Assembly (NCBI RefSeq): GCF_001506075.1
Contig: NZ_KQ947477.1
Location: 44,836-108,835, forward strand
Reading direction: 5' to 3'
DNA from: Vibrio sp. MEBiC08052
GTDB taxonomy: Bacteria; Pseudomonadota; Gammaproteobacteria; Enterobacterales; Vibrionaceae
Length of the DNA stretch: 64,000 nt
Both the position numbers and the translations under genes were made by a program. Positions 1 to 9,134 of the stretch are shown in pieces (the stretch's first letter is position 1; each line of letters begins with the position of its first letter). Below the pieces are notes generated by a model. The model was not told the origin of the DNA. It worked only from the letters and a program-made list of their open reading frames with translations, and did no database searches.

Positions 1-42
1 GTAATCAGTAGGTCGCCAGTTCGATTCCGGCAGCCGGCACCA
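1..42 (+). tRNA. tRNA-Thr (UGU), 3' part only
   Basis: The window opens inside the anticodon: the first two bases complete TGT. The anticodon-stem 3' half, variable loop, T arm (GTTCGATTC), acceptor 3' strand AGCCGGC and an encoded CCA follow. The layout matches gammaproteobacterial tRNA-Thr(UGU). The 5' half lies outside the window. Confidence 0.85.
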
Positions 43-78
43 TCAATTTGCATAGACGAGAACGTCTTAAAAGTTTAT

Positions 79-154
79 TCCCCCTTAGTTCAGTTGGTAG
101 AACGGCGGACTGTTAATCCGTATGTCGCAGGTTCGAGTCCCGCAGGGGGAGCCA
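79..154 (+). tRNA. tRNA-Asn (GUU)
   Basis: A complete 76-nt cloverleaf: acceptor TCCCCCT pairs with AGGGGGA, the D arm contains AGTTGGTAGA, the anticodon loop is CTGTTAA with anticodon GTT, the T loop is TTCGAGT, and the CCA is encoded. It follows the tRNA-Thr after 36 bases and is probably part of the same tRNA transcript. Confidence 0.96.
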
Positions 155-160
155 CTTTCA

Positions 161-192
161 AAAAAATCCACAGCATTTGCTGTGGATTTTTT
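161..192 (+). terminator. Rho-independent terminator of the tRNA operon
   Basis: A-rich lead, stem ATCCACAGC / GCTGTGGAT with a 4-base loop, then a run of T. It sits just after tRNA-Asn. The symmetric A/T flanks could also let it serve djlA coming from the other side. Confidence 0.9.
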
Positions 193-221
193 GTTTGGTT
201 CTGGTCTCAACCTGAATCAGC

Positions 222-1076
222 TTAAAAGCCTTTAGTTTTCTTAATTAACTCATAAGCCTGCTGAATTTCTTGAGATTTTTCTTTCGCCATAGTCATCATC
301 TCCGGTGGCAGACCTTTCGCCATCAGTTTATCGGGATGATGTTCATTCATCAGTTTTCGGTATGCTCTTTTTACCGTTTTCGCATCAGCGGTTTCATCTA
401 CACCCAACACATGATAGGCATCATTCAGATGGTTCGCGCTATATGCTTGGCTGAAACTACCGCCCTGCCGATTGTCTTGATAGCGTTCTTGCCCGGAATG
501 TTCATGGCGTTGAAAGCGAAAAGCCGCTTCTTGCATTCTCAATCGTTGTTCAAGCTGTGCTGCGGAGAATTCCAGCCCTCTGGCAATTTTATGCAGAATA
601 TCACGCTCACTCGGGTGGAGATCGCCATCAGCAAAGGCTGCAGAAATCTGTAATTCCAGAAAAAATTGAATTAAGTCACGTCGTCCGCCGGTTGAACGCA
701 TTACCTGTTCAAGCACGTCTTCCAAAGGAAAACCAGACTCTTTCCCTTCACGAAACGCTTCTTGTGCGGAGCGTTGCTGCGCGTCGTTGAGATTCATCCG
801 ATCCATCATGATCGTCGCTAAACGAATCTCTTCTTTCGTCACCTTGCCTTTGGCTTTGGCAACATGGCCCATCACAGAGAAAGCGGCGCGAAAGAACTCC
901 TCCTGACGTTCCTCCTGAGATGCACCACCATTCCCCCCTACCGAGAATGGTGAATATTGATACTGTTTTCGGGCTTTATCAAACTGATGCCCAAGGAAAA
1001 GCCCGAAAATGGCCCCGATAGGACCACCCAGCAATAAACCAAAAAAAGTACCCAAAATTTTGCCGAAAATATGCAT
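222..1076 (-). CDS. djlA: DnaJ-like co-chaperone DjlA
   Basis: A membrane-anchored J-domain protein that stimulates DnaK. The 284-residue product starts with a glycine-rich hydrophobic segment (about residues 4-30, with repeated GxxxG-type spacing), the transmembrane dimerisation motif of DjlA. A TerB-like helical domain follows at about 55-185, then a Gln/Ser-rich linker. A C-terminal J domain (about 219-284) carries the HPD tripeptide at 247-249. It is divergent from lptD, the usual djlA/lptD arrangement in gammaproteobacteria. Family and domain order are clear; the chaperone clients are not known from sequence. Confidence 0.95.
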   Translation of the reverse strand: MHIFGKILGTFFGLLLGGPIGAIFGLFLGHQFDKARKQYQYSPFSVGGNGGASQEERQEEFFRAAFSVMGHVAKAKGKVTKEEIRLATIMMDRMNLNDAQQRSAQEAFREGKESGFPLEDVLEQVMRSTGGRRDLIQFFLELQISAAFADGDLHPSERDILHKIARGLEFSAAQLEQRLRMQEAAFRFQRHEHSGQERYQDNRQGGSFSQAYSANHLNDAYHVLGVDETADAKTVKRAYRKLMNEHHPDKLMAKGLPPEMMTMAKEKSQEIQQAYELIKKTKGF

Positions 1077-1222
1077 TATTGACTCTCATTCAATGAATTT
1101 TTTACGAGTTGCGCAGTCTACTAGTGCTGTATGATTGAATTTCCATTATGATTAGAGACATTTTTAGTTCAACTGATGCTGATCATCCGAATCAACTCAA
1201 TTTAACAGGATAACACAACTAG

Positions 1223-3535
1223 ATGTCAGACTTTCCTCGTTCGTTGCTAGCTGCTTCGATCTGTGCAGCACTTTTTATCCCATATAGTTATGCAGAAACA
1301 GCTCCGCAAAGCAATACGGTCACTATCGGTCAGTGCCGTGCCGGAGACATCGAACCAACCAACCAGAATGAGCAACCCATTAATGTTGAAGCGGATAAGC
1401 TCGAAGCAGTTAATGGCGATAAAGCGACATACGTTGGTAATGTTGTCGTCGTTCAGGGGAAAAAACGGATGACAGCCGATACCGTCACCCTGCATCAGAA
1501 AGATAACATTGTGGTCGCACAAGGGAATGTCAAGTTCGATGATGGTGAAGTTCAAGCAGTCTCTGAGCGAGCAACTAATAATCTCAATACCGACCAATTG
1601 ACTCTGGAAAAGACCAATTATCACTTTCTCTGCCAGCCAGGGCGAGGAGATGCCGTTTATGTCGCCAAGACGGGTCAGGCGATGTATGAGATAGAAGATG
1701 GTTCGATCACATCCTGCCCTGACGGCGATAACGCTTGGCGTTTAAAAGCGTCCAGTATTTCGATTGATCAGAATGAAGAAACTGCAATATTTTACAATCC
1801 TCGTATGGAAGTACTGGGCGTCCCTCTACTCTATTTGCCACTACTGAGTGTGCCGATCGGAGACACGCGGAAAACCGGTTTTCTGTATCCGACATTTTCT
1901 TTCGGTTCAAAAGACGGATTTCAACTGAATGTTCCAATCTACTGGAACCTTGCCCCCAACTATGATTTGCAGACTGATCTGAAATACATGGAAAACCGGG
2001 GTACACAACTGAACAGCCATTTTCGCTATTTGAATGCCTTTGGAAGTGGCGATATCAACTATGAATATCTGCCGGATGATAAAAAATATCCGGAAAAAGA
2101 CGACCGCTGGGGATTCCAACTCACGCACTACGGTGTTTATGATCAATCTTGGGCGCTAGCGATCAATTATGCTGAAGTCAGTGATATTGATTATTTTTCA
2201 GATCTGGGTTCAGAAATAGGAACCCGACAAGATGGTCAGTTAACCCAAGAAGCGAGTGTCAGTTACCGTTCGACCAACTGGGATCTCTCTCTGCTTACGC
2301 GAGATTTCCAGATTCTGACGGCGACGGGTAACCAACCGTACAAATTAATGCCTCAGGTTGCATTTAACTATTACGCACCAGAGCTGATGCGTTATCTTGA
2401 TTTTGACTTGGTTAGCCATGTCTCAAGATTCGATACCGATGAAAATGGTGCCCCTTCGGCAACCCGCGTTCATATTGAACCGGGCATCAAGATTCCGTTC
2501 GGAGCCACTTGGGGTACCTGGACAACAGAGGCGCGATTACTTTCAACTTATTATCAACAAGATTTAAACGGGGTGGATGAATCAAAGGGCTATAAAGAAA
2601 ATGTGTCCAGAGATATTCCTGAATTTCGCTCAAATATTGGCTTGATTCTGGAACGGGATACCGTCGTTTTAGATGGTTATACACAGACGCTGGAACCTCA
2701 GATGCAATATCTTTATATTCCCAAGAGAGATCAGAGTAACATAGCCCGTTACGATACGACCCTGTTACAGACCGACTACTATGGTCTGTTCCGGAGCCGT
2801 AAATACAGTGGTGTAGACTTTATCGCCCCGGCTAACCAAATTAGCTATGGGGCGGCCTCGCGCTTTTTCGACGACCAATATAAAGAACGCTTAAATATCG
2901 CTTTTGGGCAGATATTCTATTTGGATAAAGGTCTGAAAGATAACTTCAATCGTTCAACGACAGAAAATTCAGATTATTCAGCCTGGGCTGTAGAAATGGA
3001 TTTCAACTATGACGACGCATTGTTTTATCATGGTGGTATCCAATATGACGTTGACACGTCTCGTGTACAATTGTCTAACAGTACTCTTGAGTATCGGCAT
3101 GATAAAGGCTTTATCCAGACCAACTACCGTTATGTCACCCAAGAGTATATTGAGGATACCGTCGGTGACACACTGGACGTCAATTCTCTGACCAAAGATG
3201 GCATTTCACAACTCGGTGTCGTGGCACAATACAACCTCAGTCCGAAATGGCAAACTAAGGCGCTCTATTATTATGATCTCACCACAGACAACCCATTAGA
3301 ATGGCAGACCAACCTGACCTATATGTCTGACTGCTGGTTTATCGGCCTGACGTACAGCCGGGAATTGGATAAATGGATACCGTCATTCCAACAATATCCT
3401 GATGCTGAAGCGAGATATGAAAACAACCTGAGTGTCAATATCGGTATTATTGGTCTGGGGACGAACATGACGCATAACAATGAATTAACGTCGAATGCAA
3501 TTGGTTATGGACGCCCCTTCATGCTAAATAACTAA
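1223..3535 (+). CDS. lptD: LPS-assembly outer membrane protein LptD
   Basis: The beta-barrel that, with LptE, inserts lipopolysaccharide into the outer leaflet of the outer membrane. The product is 770 residues, close to the family length of about 780. It has a signal peptide ending near YSYA (residues 21-24), an OstA-like periplasmic domain (about 50-190) with the VNVEADKLEA-type repeat, and a long C-terminal barrel. Mature cysteines are at about 38, 137, 165 and 704. E. coli has an adjacent C-terminal CC pair, whereas here a single Cys (SDCWF) remains. surA and pdxA follow, as in E. coli. An AGGA ribosome site lies about 11 bases before the ATG. Confidence 0.96.
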   Translation: MSDFPRSLLAASICAALFIPYSYAETAPQSNTVTIGQCRAGDIEPTNQNEQPINVEADKLEAVNGDKATYVGNVVVVQGKKRMTADTVTLHQKDNIVVAQGNVKFDDGEVQAVSERATNNLNTDQLTLEKTNYHFLCQPGRGDAVYVAKTGQAMYEIEDGSITSCPDGDNAWRLKASSISIDQNEETAIFYNPRMEVLGVPLLYLPLLSVPIGDTRKTGFLYPTFSFGSKDGFQLNVPIYWNLAPNYDLQTDLKYMENRGTQLNSHFRYLNAFGSGDINYEYLPDDKKYPEKDDRWGFQLTHYGVYDQSWALAINYAEVSDIDYFSDLGSEIGTRQDGQLTQEASVSYRSTNWDLSLLTRDFQILTATGNQPYKLMPQVAFNYYAPELMRYLDFDLVSHVSRFDTDENGAPSATRVHIEPGIKIPFGATWGTWTTEARLLSTYYQQDLNGVDESKGYKENVSRDIPEFRSNIGLILERDTVVLDGYTQTLEPQMQYLYIPKRDQSNIARYDTTLLQTDYYGLFRSRKYSGVDFIAPANQISYGAASRFFDDQYKERLNIAFGQIFYLDKGLKDNFNRSTTENSDYSAWAVEMDFNYDDALFYHGGIQYDVDTSRVQLSNSTLEYRHDKGFIQTNYRYVTQEYIEDTVGDTLDVNSLTKDGISQLGVVAQYNLSPKWQTKALYYYDLTTDNPLEWQTNLTYMSDCWFIGLTYSRELDKWIPSFQQYPDAEARYENNLSVNIGIIGLGTNMTHNNELTSNAIGYGRPFMLNN

Positions 3536-3668
3536 TGATATATATCAAAAGCAATCGAGCGGGAAGCTGCCGAGCTCATGCGTTGTTTTTATATCGGTGT
3601 TTGTAAATCATTTATATTTTTTGAACCACAAGCGGCATATGCAATATGCCCAATCAATAGGATTTTCG

Positions 3669-4961
3669 ATGAAACTGTGGCAATACTTTCTAATCACAAT
3701 CATCAGCCTTTATAGTCTGAGCATTAGTGCAACTCCGGTCGAACTGGATCGTATGGCCGTAATTGTCAATGACAGTTCGATTTTAACCAGTGATATAGAA
3801 ACGGAGATGAAGCTGTTTAAAGCGAATGCAGCGCATCATCATCAAACACTTCCGCCGGACGATGTCATCCGAGCACAGGTTGTCGATAAACTCATTTCAG
3901 ACACCCTACAAAAGCAGGAAGCCGACCGTATCGGGGTAAAAATTGATGATAGTCGCTTAAATCAGGCGATTGAAGAGATTGCCAAACAAAATGACCAAAC
4001 CGTACAGGAACTGAGAAAATCAATCGAACAGGCTGGCGTCAGCTACGGGACTTTCAGAGAAAAAATCCGTGATGAGATAGCCATCTCAGAAGCGCGTAAT
4101 GCGCTCGTGCGCCGTAGAATTAATATTTTACCGGCAGAAGTAGACTCGCTGGCTGAGATCCTCAATCAAGAAACAGACACTTCCGTTCAGTACAAAATCA
4201 GCCATATTCAGCTCCGTATCGATAATGATAATGATAAATCTAAAATCGAAGCACTGGCAAAATCGTTAGTTCGCCGACTCGCCAAAGGCGAAAGTTTCAG
4301 AACATTGGCACTCACCTATTCAAAAGGTCCCAAAGCGCTGGAAGGCGGAGACTGGGGCTGGATGAGAAAAGAAGAAATGCCAACCATTTTCGCGGATCAA
4401 ATCAAGATGCAAAGTAAAGGGACAATTATTGGCCCGTTCCGTAGTGGTGTCGGACTCCATATTTTGAAAATTGATGATGTGAAAGGGCTACAAACCGTGT
4501 CCGTCACTGAGGTCAATGCACGTCACATTCTGCTCAAAACCTCCATTATTTTAAGTGATGAAGGGGCCCAAAAAGAGCTGAACTCTTTTATTCAGAAGAT
4601 TCATAACAAAGAAGCAACGTTTGGCGAACTTGCTGAACAGTACAGTCAAGATCCGGGGTCAGCATCACAGCAAGGTGAACTCGGCTATCAGTCACCGGAT
4701 ATTTATGTGCCGGAATTCAAACATCAGATTGAAACCCTGCCGGTAGGCCAAATCAGTAAGCCATTTAAAACCGTTCACGGCTGGCATATTGTCGAAGTCT
4801 TGGGACGCCGTCAGGTGGATAAGACTGATGCTGCGCAGAAAAACAAAGCCTATCGAATTCTGTTTAATCGCAAGTTTAATGAAGAATCCAGTACATGGAT
4901 TCAAGAGCTAAAAGCGAGTGCTTTTATTGAACGACTCAAGGACGATTCGAATGACAATTAA
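3669..4961 (+). CDS. surA: Periplasmic chaperone/peptidyl-prolyl isomerase SurA
   Basis: Chaperone for outer-membrane proteins such as LptD, acting in the periplasm. The open frame begins at 3597, but I place the start at the ATG at 3669. It follows ATAGGA by about 7 bases, begins a normal signal peptide (MKLWQYFLITII, cleavage near ISA-TPVELD), and gives 430 residues against 428 in E. coli. The N-terminal SurA domain is followed by two parvulin-type PPIase domains (about 170-270 and 280-380), the second with ARHIL and GWHIVEV motifs. The stop overlaps the pdxA start, so the two are translationally coupled. Confidence 0.95.
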   Translation: MKLWQYFLITIISLYSLSISATPVELDRMAVIVNDSSILTSDIETEMKLFKANAAHHHQTLPPDDVIRAQVVDKLISDTLQKQEADRIGVKIDDSRLNQAIEEIAKQNDQTVQELRKSIEQAGVSYGTFREKIRDEIAISEARNALVRRRINILPAEVDSLAEILNQETDTSVQYKISHIQLRIDNDNDKSKIEALAKSLVRRLAKGESFRTLALTYSKGPKALEGGDWGWMRKEEMPTIFADQIKMQSKGTIIGPFRSGVGLHILKIDDVKGLQTVSVTEVNARHILLKTSIILSDEGAQKELNSFIQKIHNKEATFGELAEQYSQDPGSASQQGELGYQSPDIYVPEFKHQIETLPVGQISKPFKTVHGWHIVEVLGRRQVDKTDAAQKNKAYRILFNRKFNEESSTWIQELKASAFIERLKDDSNDN

Positions 4962-5943
4962 ACGTATTGTAATCACCGCAGGAGAACCGGCGGGAATTGG
5001 TCCGGATCTTGTGCTGGCACTCTCTCAGGAAGACTGGTCACATCAAATTGTGGTCTGTGCAGATAAATCCCTATTACAACAGCGGGCAGCCTTGCTGGGT
5101 CTCAATGTTGAACTTAATGATTATGATCCGACCCTGCCTCCTATGGTTCAGAAGGCTGGCTCACTGGTGGTAGAACATATCGCGCTGGCAACCCCGGTGA
5201 CCGCAGGGCAGCTCGATGAAGCCAATAGTCACTATGTACTACGAACATTGGAACGAGCAACCGAAGGATGTCTGAGCGGTGAATTCGATGCAGTGGTCAC
5301 CGGCCCGGTCCATAAAGGGGTGATTAATCGTTCCGGGGTCGCTTTCAGCGGGCATACTGAATTTTTTGCCGAGAAGTCAAATACACCACTGGTGGTGATG
5401 ATGCTTGCGACAGAAGGACTCCGGGTTGCTTTGGTAACCACGCATATTCCACTCGCTTATGTTTCCAAAGCCGTCACGACCGAACGTCTCCAAAGCATTG
5501 TCCGTATCCTTCATCACGATCTGAAAGAGAAGTTTGCGATTGATGACCCACATATTTATGTGTGTGGACTGAATCCTCATGCCGGTGAAGATGGGTGCTT
5601 GGGCAATGAAGAGATAGAAACGATCACACCGGCGCTGAACTCGTTAAGAGATGAGGAAAATATGCACCTCACCGGGCCACTGCCGGCCGATACGATATTT
5701 CATGACAAGTATCTCGAACAAGCTGATACAATTTTAGGCATGTACCATGACCAGGTGCTTCCTGTACTAAAATATAAGGGATTCAGCCGCTCGGTCAATA
5801 TCACGCTGGGGCTACCTTTTATCCGCACTTCGGTCGATCATGGCACAGCCTTGGATCTTGCCGGTACCGGAACTGCCGATACCGGCAGTTTGAAAACGGC
5901 TTTACAGCAAGCAATCGAATTAGTAAATAAGCAAACAAAGTAA
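4951..5943 (+). CDS. pdxA: 4-hydroxythreonine-4-phosphate dehydrogenase PdxA
   Basis: Oxidises 4-phosphohydroxy-L-threonine on the DXP-dependent route to pyridoxal 5'-phosphate. The start is the ATG at 4951, which overlaps the end of surA by 11 bases and has AAGGA 8 bases upstream. This gives 330 residues (E. coli 329). Family motifs are visible: GEPAGIGPDL at the N-terminus, TGPVHKG, SGHTEFFAE, LNPHAGEDG and YHDQVLPVLKYKGF. The metal-binding histidines fall in SGHTEFFA, LNPHAGE and MYHDQ. It lies in the surA-pdxA-rsmA-apaG-apaH run typical of enteric bacteria and vibrios. Confidence 0.96.
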   Translation: MTIKRIVITAGEPAGIGPDLVLALSQEDWSHQIVVCADKSLLQQRAALLGLNVELNDYDPTLPPMVQKAGSLVVEHIALATPVTAGQLDEANSHYVLRTLERATEGCLSGEFDAVVTGPVHKGVINRSGVAFSGHTEFFAEKSNTPLVVMMLATEGLRVALVTTHIPLAYVSKAVTTERLQSIVRILHHDLKEKFAIDDPHIYVCGLNPHAGEDGCLGNEEIETITPALNSLRDEENMHLTGPLPADTIFHDKYLEQADTILGMYHDQVLPVLKYKGFSRSVNITLGLPFIRTSVDHGTALDLAGTGTADTGSLKTALQQAIELVNKQTK

Positions 5944-5946
5944 TTG

Positions 5947-6756
5947 ATGATGATAAAAAATGATGTCCACTTAGGACACAAAGCCCGAAAACGCTTCGGT
6001 CAAAACTTCCTCAATGATCCTTATATCATTGATGGTATTGTTGCTGCAATTAACCCGAAGCCCGGACAAAATCTGGTTGAAATCGGCCCAGGTTTGGGAG
6101 CGTTGACAGAGCCAGTCGGAAAAGAAGTCGATAAACTCACCGTCGTCGAACTGGATCGTGATTTGGCCGAACGGCTGAGAAATCATCCTGACTTAAAAGA
6201 CAAGCTCTCGATCTACGAAGCGGATGCGTTACGTTTTGATTTTAGCCAATTGGTACAATCTCAAAACAAACTGCGTGTATTTGGTAACCTGCCATATAAT
6301 ATCTCCACGCCCTTGATGTTCCACCTGTTTGAATTCCAAAATCAAATTCATGATATGCATTTCATGTTGCAAAAGGAGGTTGTCAACCGACTCGCAGCAG
6401 GACCCGGAACAAAAGCTTACGGACGCCTGACGGTGATGGCGCAGTACTACTGTAAGGTTATACCGGTACTGGAAGTGCCACCGGAGTCGTTTGTACCACC
6501 ACCGAAAGTGGATTCAGCAGTCGTCCGACTTGTACCACATCAGGAGTTACCTTATCCTGCAACCAGTCTCAAATGGCTCGACAGAGTCTGTCGGGAAGGA
6601 TTTAATCAGCGGCGTAAAACCGTACGTAACTGTTATAAGTCACTACTCGATGTTTCTGTCTTAGAAGAGCTAGGCATCAATCCGACTAACCGTCCGGAGA
6701 ACCTATCCCTCAGTCAATTTGTCGCGATGGCAAACTGGCTGGACAGCAACAGCTAG
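5947..6756 (+). CDS. rsmA: 16S rRNA (A1518/A1519) dimethyltransferase RsmA/KsgA
   Basis: Dimethylates two adjacent adenosines in the 3' hairpin of 16S rRNA late in 30S assembly. The S-adenosylmethionine motif EIGPGLGALTE and the catalytic NLPYNIS motif are intact, and the C-terminal part has FNQRRKTVRN. The frame opens with TTG-ATG-ATG directly after the pdxA stop. I take the first ATG (5947), although 5950 is equally possible because no strong ribosome site separates them. The product is 268-269 residues, matching the family. It is probably co-transcribed with pdxA. Confidence 0.95.
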   Translation: MMIKNDVHLGHKARKRFGQNFLNDPYIIDGIVAAINPKPGQNLVEIGPGLGALTEPVGKEVDKLTVVELDRDLAERLRNHPDLKDKLSIYEADALRFDFSQLVQSQNKLRVFGNLPYNISTPLMFHLFEFQNQIHDMHFMLQKEVVNRLAAGPGTKAYGRLTVMAQYYCKVIPVLEVPPESFVPPPKVDSAVVRLVPHQELPYPATSLKWLDRVCREGFNQRRKTVRNCYKSLLDVSVLEELGINPTNRPENLSLSQFVAMANWLDSNS

Positions 6757-6766
6757 CTGCATGATT

Positions 6767-6786
6767 GCCGCGGTATAAACCGCGGC
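6767..6786 (+). other. Perfect GC-rich hairpin between rsmA and apaG
   Basis: Stem GCCGCGGT / ACCGCGGC with loop ATAA, 8 base pairs, immediately after the rsmA stop. No T run follows, so it is not a normal intrinsic terminator. An RNA-stability or processing hairpin inside the operon is more likely. Confidence 0.6.
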
Positions 6787-6807
6787 ACCGCTGAGTAAGG
6801 AGATTAT

Positions 6808-7188
6808 ATGGATATATCCAAACCATGCATTAAAGTGCAAGTTCATACCAAATATATCCCCGAACAATCACTCCCCGAACAAGACCGATATATTTTTGCG
6901 TATGTAATTACGGTGAAGAATCTCAGTCAGGAAACCGTGCAACTGATCGGACGCAGATGGTTAATCACAGATGCCAACGGGAAACAGATGTCCGTAGAAG
7001 GTGATGGTGTCGTCGGTGAACAACCCCATATTGCAGCCAATGACGAATATACCTATACCAGCGGAACCGCTCTCGAAACACCGGTTGGAGTCATGCAAGG
7101 ACAGTACATTATGCATGACAGCGAAGGAAAAGAGTTTACGGCAGAAATAGACCCTTTTCGCCTCTATGTACCGCATATTCTAAACTGA
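6808..7188 (+). CDS. apaG: ApaG domain protein (CorD)
   Basis: A 126-residue protein of the ApaG family, a fibronectin-III-like beta-sandwich found beside apaH. Family features include the early VQVHTKYIPEQS segment, TVKNLSQETVQLIGRRW, the GVVGEQPHI segment, and GTALETPVGVMQGQY. An AAGGAGA ribosome site lies just before the ATG. The biochemical role is not settled: in E. coli apaG (corD) mutants affect metal resistance. It lies between rsmA and apaH as expected. Confidence 0.94.
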   Translation: MDISKPCIKVQVHTKYIPEQSLPEQDRYIFAYVITVKNLSQETVQLIGRRWLITDANGKQMSVEGDGVVGEQPHIAANDEYTYTSGTALETPVGVMQGQYIMHDSEGKEFTAEIDPFRLYVPHILN

Positions 7189-7249
7189 TCACCTAAACAA
7201 ATTGATAAACGAATTGTTTTAATGCTTGCAACGAACAGGAGCGATTGAA

Positions 7250-8071
7250 TTGGCAAATTATATTGTTGGCGATCTACAAGGATGTCTGGACGAACTCGAA
7301 CTCCTCCTTTCCCAAGTTGACTTCAGCCCTCGACATGATCAACTGTGGGTTGCCGGTGATCTGGTTGCCAGAGGTCCTAAATCACTGGAAACGCTACGCT
7401 ATATTAAAGCATTAGGTACATCCGCCAAGACTGTATTAGGCAATCATGATCTCCACTTGCTATCGATTGCGCTCGGCATTCATCCGCTGAAAAAGAAAGA
7501 TCGGACCGATGCTATTTTTCAAGCGCCAGATAGAGACGAATTACTCGAATGGCTACGATGCCAGCCCCTCCTGCTAGAGCATCCTGAATTTGTCGTCTGC
7601 CATGCAGGCATTTCTCCCCAATGGGATCTGCCGACAGCACGGCAAGCCGCTCAGGAAATCGAGTTACTGCTCCAAAGTGAAAAGTGGCCATGGCTCATCG
7701 AGCATATGTATTCAAATATGCCCAATCAGTGGCATGATTCCCTGTCCGGTCTGGAACGCTATCGCTATATCATTAACGCCTTTACCCGAATGCGTTTCTG
7801 TACACCCAGCGGAGCACTGGATATGGATTGTAAGTTACCACCTTCAGCAGTCGATCCCACTCAACTACGCCCATGGTTTGATCTCCCTAGGGCGACGCCA
7901 ATAGAGAAACGAATTATTTTCGGTCACTGGGCAGCGTTAGAAGGCTGTGTCAGAAAAGATGTCATCGGACTGGATACCGGTTGTGTTTGGGGCGGGACAC
8001 TAACGATGATCCGCTGGGAAGATCAGCAACTGTTCAGCCAACCGGCACTGGTTAATTCTCAGGTGGGCTAG
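7250..8071 (+). CDS. apaH: Diadenosine tetraphosphatase ApaH (TTG start)
   Basis: Symmetrically hydrolyses Ap4A to two ADP and in E. coli also removes Np4 caps from RNA. Metallophosphatase motifs are present: GDLQGCLDEL, GDLVARGP and LGNHDLHLL. The frame is open from a TTG at 7226. I choose the TTG at 7250 because AGGAG lies 8 bases upstream and the product then begins MANYIVGDLQG, like other ApaH proteins; this gives 273 residues. There is no ATG in the plausible start region. It is convergent with folA, only 22 bases away. Confidence 0.93.
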   Translation: MANYIVGDLQGCLDELELLLSQVDFSPRHDQLWVAGDLVARGPKSLETLRYIKALGTSAKTVLGNHDLHLLSIALGIHPLKKKDRTDAIFQAPDRDELLEWLRCQPLLLEHPEFVVCHAGISPQWDLPTARQAAQEIELLLQSEKWPWLIEHMYSNMPNQWHDSLSGLERYRYIINAFTRMRFCTPSGALDMDCKLPPSAVDPTQLRPWFDLPRATPIEKRIIFGHWAALEGCVRKDVIGLDTGCVWGGTLTMIRWEDQQLFSQPALVNSQVG

Positions 8072-8093
8072 TCTCTACCTGAACCGACCTCGT

Positions 8094-8585
8094 TCACTCA
8101 GCCTGCTTTTGCTCCAGTATCACGAATGACATGTCATAGGCATTTTTTTCATCTTGTGGATACACTTCCCGATAAGTCTCATACCATTCAGTACCGATTT
8201 CAGGGAAGCAGGTATCCCCATCAATTTCAGCCTGGATATAGGTGAGATACAACCTTGAGGCCATCGGTAAACTCGACTGATAAACACTTCCCCCACCGAT
8301 GATCATGACTTCATCAGCCTGAGCAGTCAGTGACAATGCACTTTCAAGAGAATCCACAACGTCAACCCCAGTCGCACAAAACTGCGGGTTGCGAGTGATG
8401 ACGATGTTTTGCCGCCCGGGAAGCGCCTTACCAATCGACTCGAAAGTTTTTCTTCCCATGATGATGGGTTTGCCCAACGTGCAGCGTTTAAACCAGGCAA
8501 AATCTGCAGGTAAATGCCAAGGCATCTGATTTTCTTTACCAATCACCCGGTTATTCGCCATCGCTGCGATCATACTGATTATCAT
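8094..8585 (-). CDS. folA: Dihydrofolate reductase FolA
   Basis: Reduces dihydrofolate to tetrahydrofolate with NADPH. The 163-residue product has the chromosomal DHFR motifs: MIAAMANNRVIG, PWHLPADFAWFK with the active-site acidic residue, GRKTFESIG, LPGRQNIVITR and the MIIGGGSVY cofactor loop. Length matches E. coli FolA (159). An earlier ATG is used than in E. coli (MIISMIAA against MISLIAA). It is convergent with apaH, as in many gammaproteobacteria. Confidence 0.96.
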   Translation of the reverse strand: MIISMIAAMANNRVIGKENQMPWHLPADFAWFKRCTLGKPIIMGRKTFESIGKALPGRQNIVITRNPQFCATGVDVVDSLESALSLTAQADEVMIIGGGSVYQSSLPMASRLYLTYIQAEIDGDTCFPEIGTEWYETYREVYPQDEKNAYDMSFVILEQKQAE

Positions 8586-8648
8586 AGAAATACCGCCATC
8601 ACATCAAAAATCAGCTGCTATTCTATCGAGATTCGTACTGCAAGCAAT

Positions 8649-9134
8649 CTAAACGACAGGCTTTCGACGATAAAATAATAAGCCGGGAACCGCCAACCCA
8701 ACCGCTAAGCCAGCAATAATAAACATCGCCTTCAGAAAATTTTCCATCAACACTGAAAATAGCTCCGGTGTAAAACCGAGATGATTAATTTCAACCATGG
8801 CAATCATGGCACGATAAGTAAAGACTCCGGGGACCATCGGAATTAATGCTGCGACGGTAAATACTTTCGGATGGGCCAAAAAACGATGAGACCAGTGAAC
8901 ACCAATCATACCAACCAGTGTTGCGGCAAAAAATGTTCCCCACTCTATCGGCATTCCATATTTCATTAACAAAAAACGACAGCCGTGACCAATTGCACCA
9001 CCCAGCGCACAATATTTCAATGCCGGCACCGGAACGTTAAAGACCAGAGCAAAACCAACAGCTGGTATTGACGCAAAAAACATGTCGTTCAATAATCCCA
9101 GCAATAACGTCATCATCATATCTATATTCATCAT
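8649..9134 (-). CDS. yjjB: YjjB-type exporter subunit
   Basis: The small membrane half of the YjjP/YjjB pair (ThrE/DUF3815 family), which E. coli uses for succinate export. The frame is open from 9185, but the ATG at 9134 overlaps the yjjP stop as TAATG, a typical coupling signal, and gives 161 residues (E. coli 157). Several hydrophobic helices are visible, with conserved ALGGAIGHG and the PxVPGxFTYRAM segment. The substrate here is not shown by the sequence. Confidence 0.88.
   Translation of the reverse strand: MMNIDMMMTLLLGLLNDMFFASIPAVGFALVFNVPVPALKYCALGGAIGHGCRFLLMKYGMPIEWGTFFAATLVGMIGVHWSHRFLAHPKVFTVAALIPMVPGVFTYRAMIAMVEINHLGFTPELFSVLMENFLKAMFIIAGLAVGLAVPGLLFYRRKPVV

Noticed and set aside
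3597..3668. N-terminal extension of SurA
   Set aside because: The downstream ATG has the ribosome site and begins a normal signal peptide; an extension would bury the signal.
7226..7249. Upstream TTG as apaH start
   Set aside because: It would add eight residues not seen in the family, and the AGGAG site is placed correctly only for the TTG at 7250.
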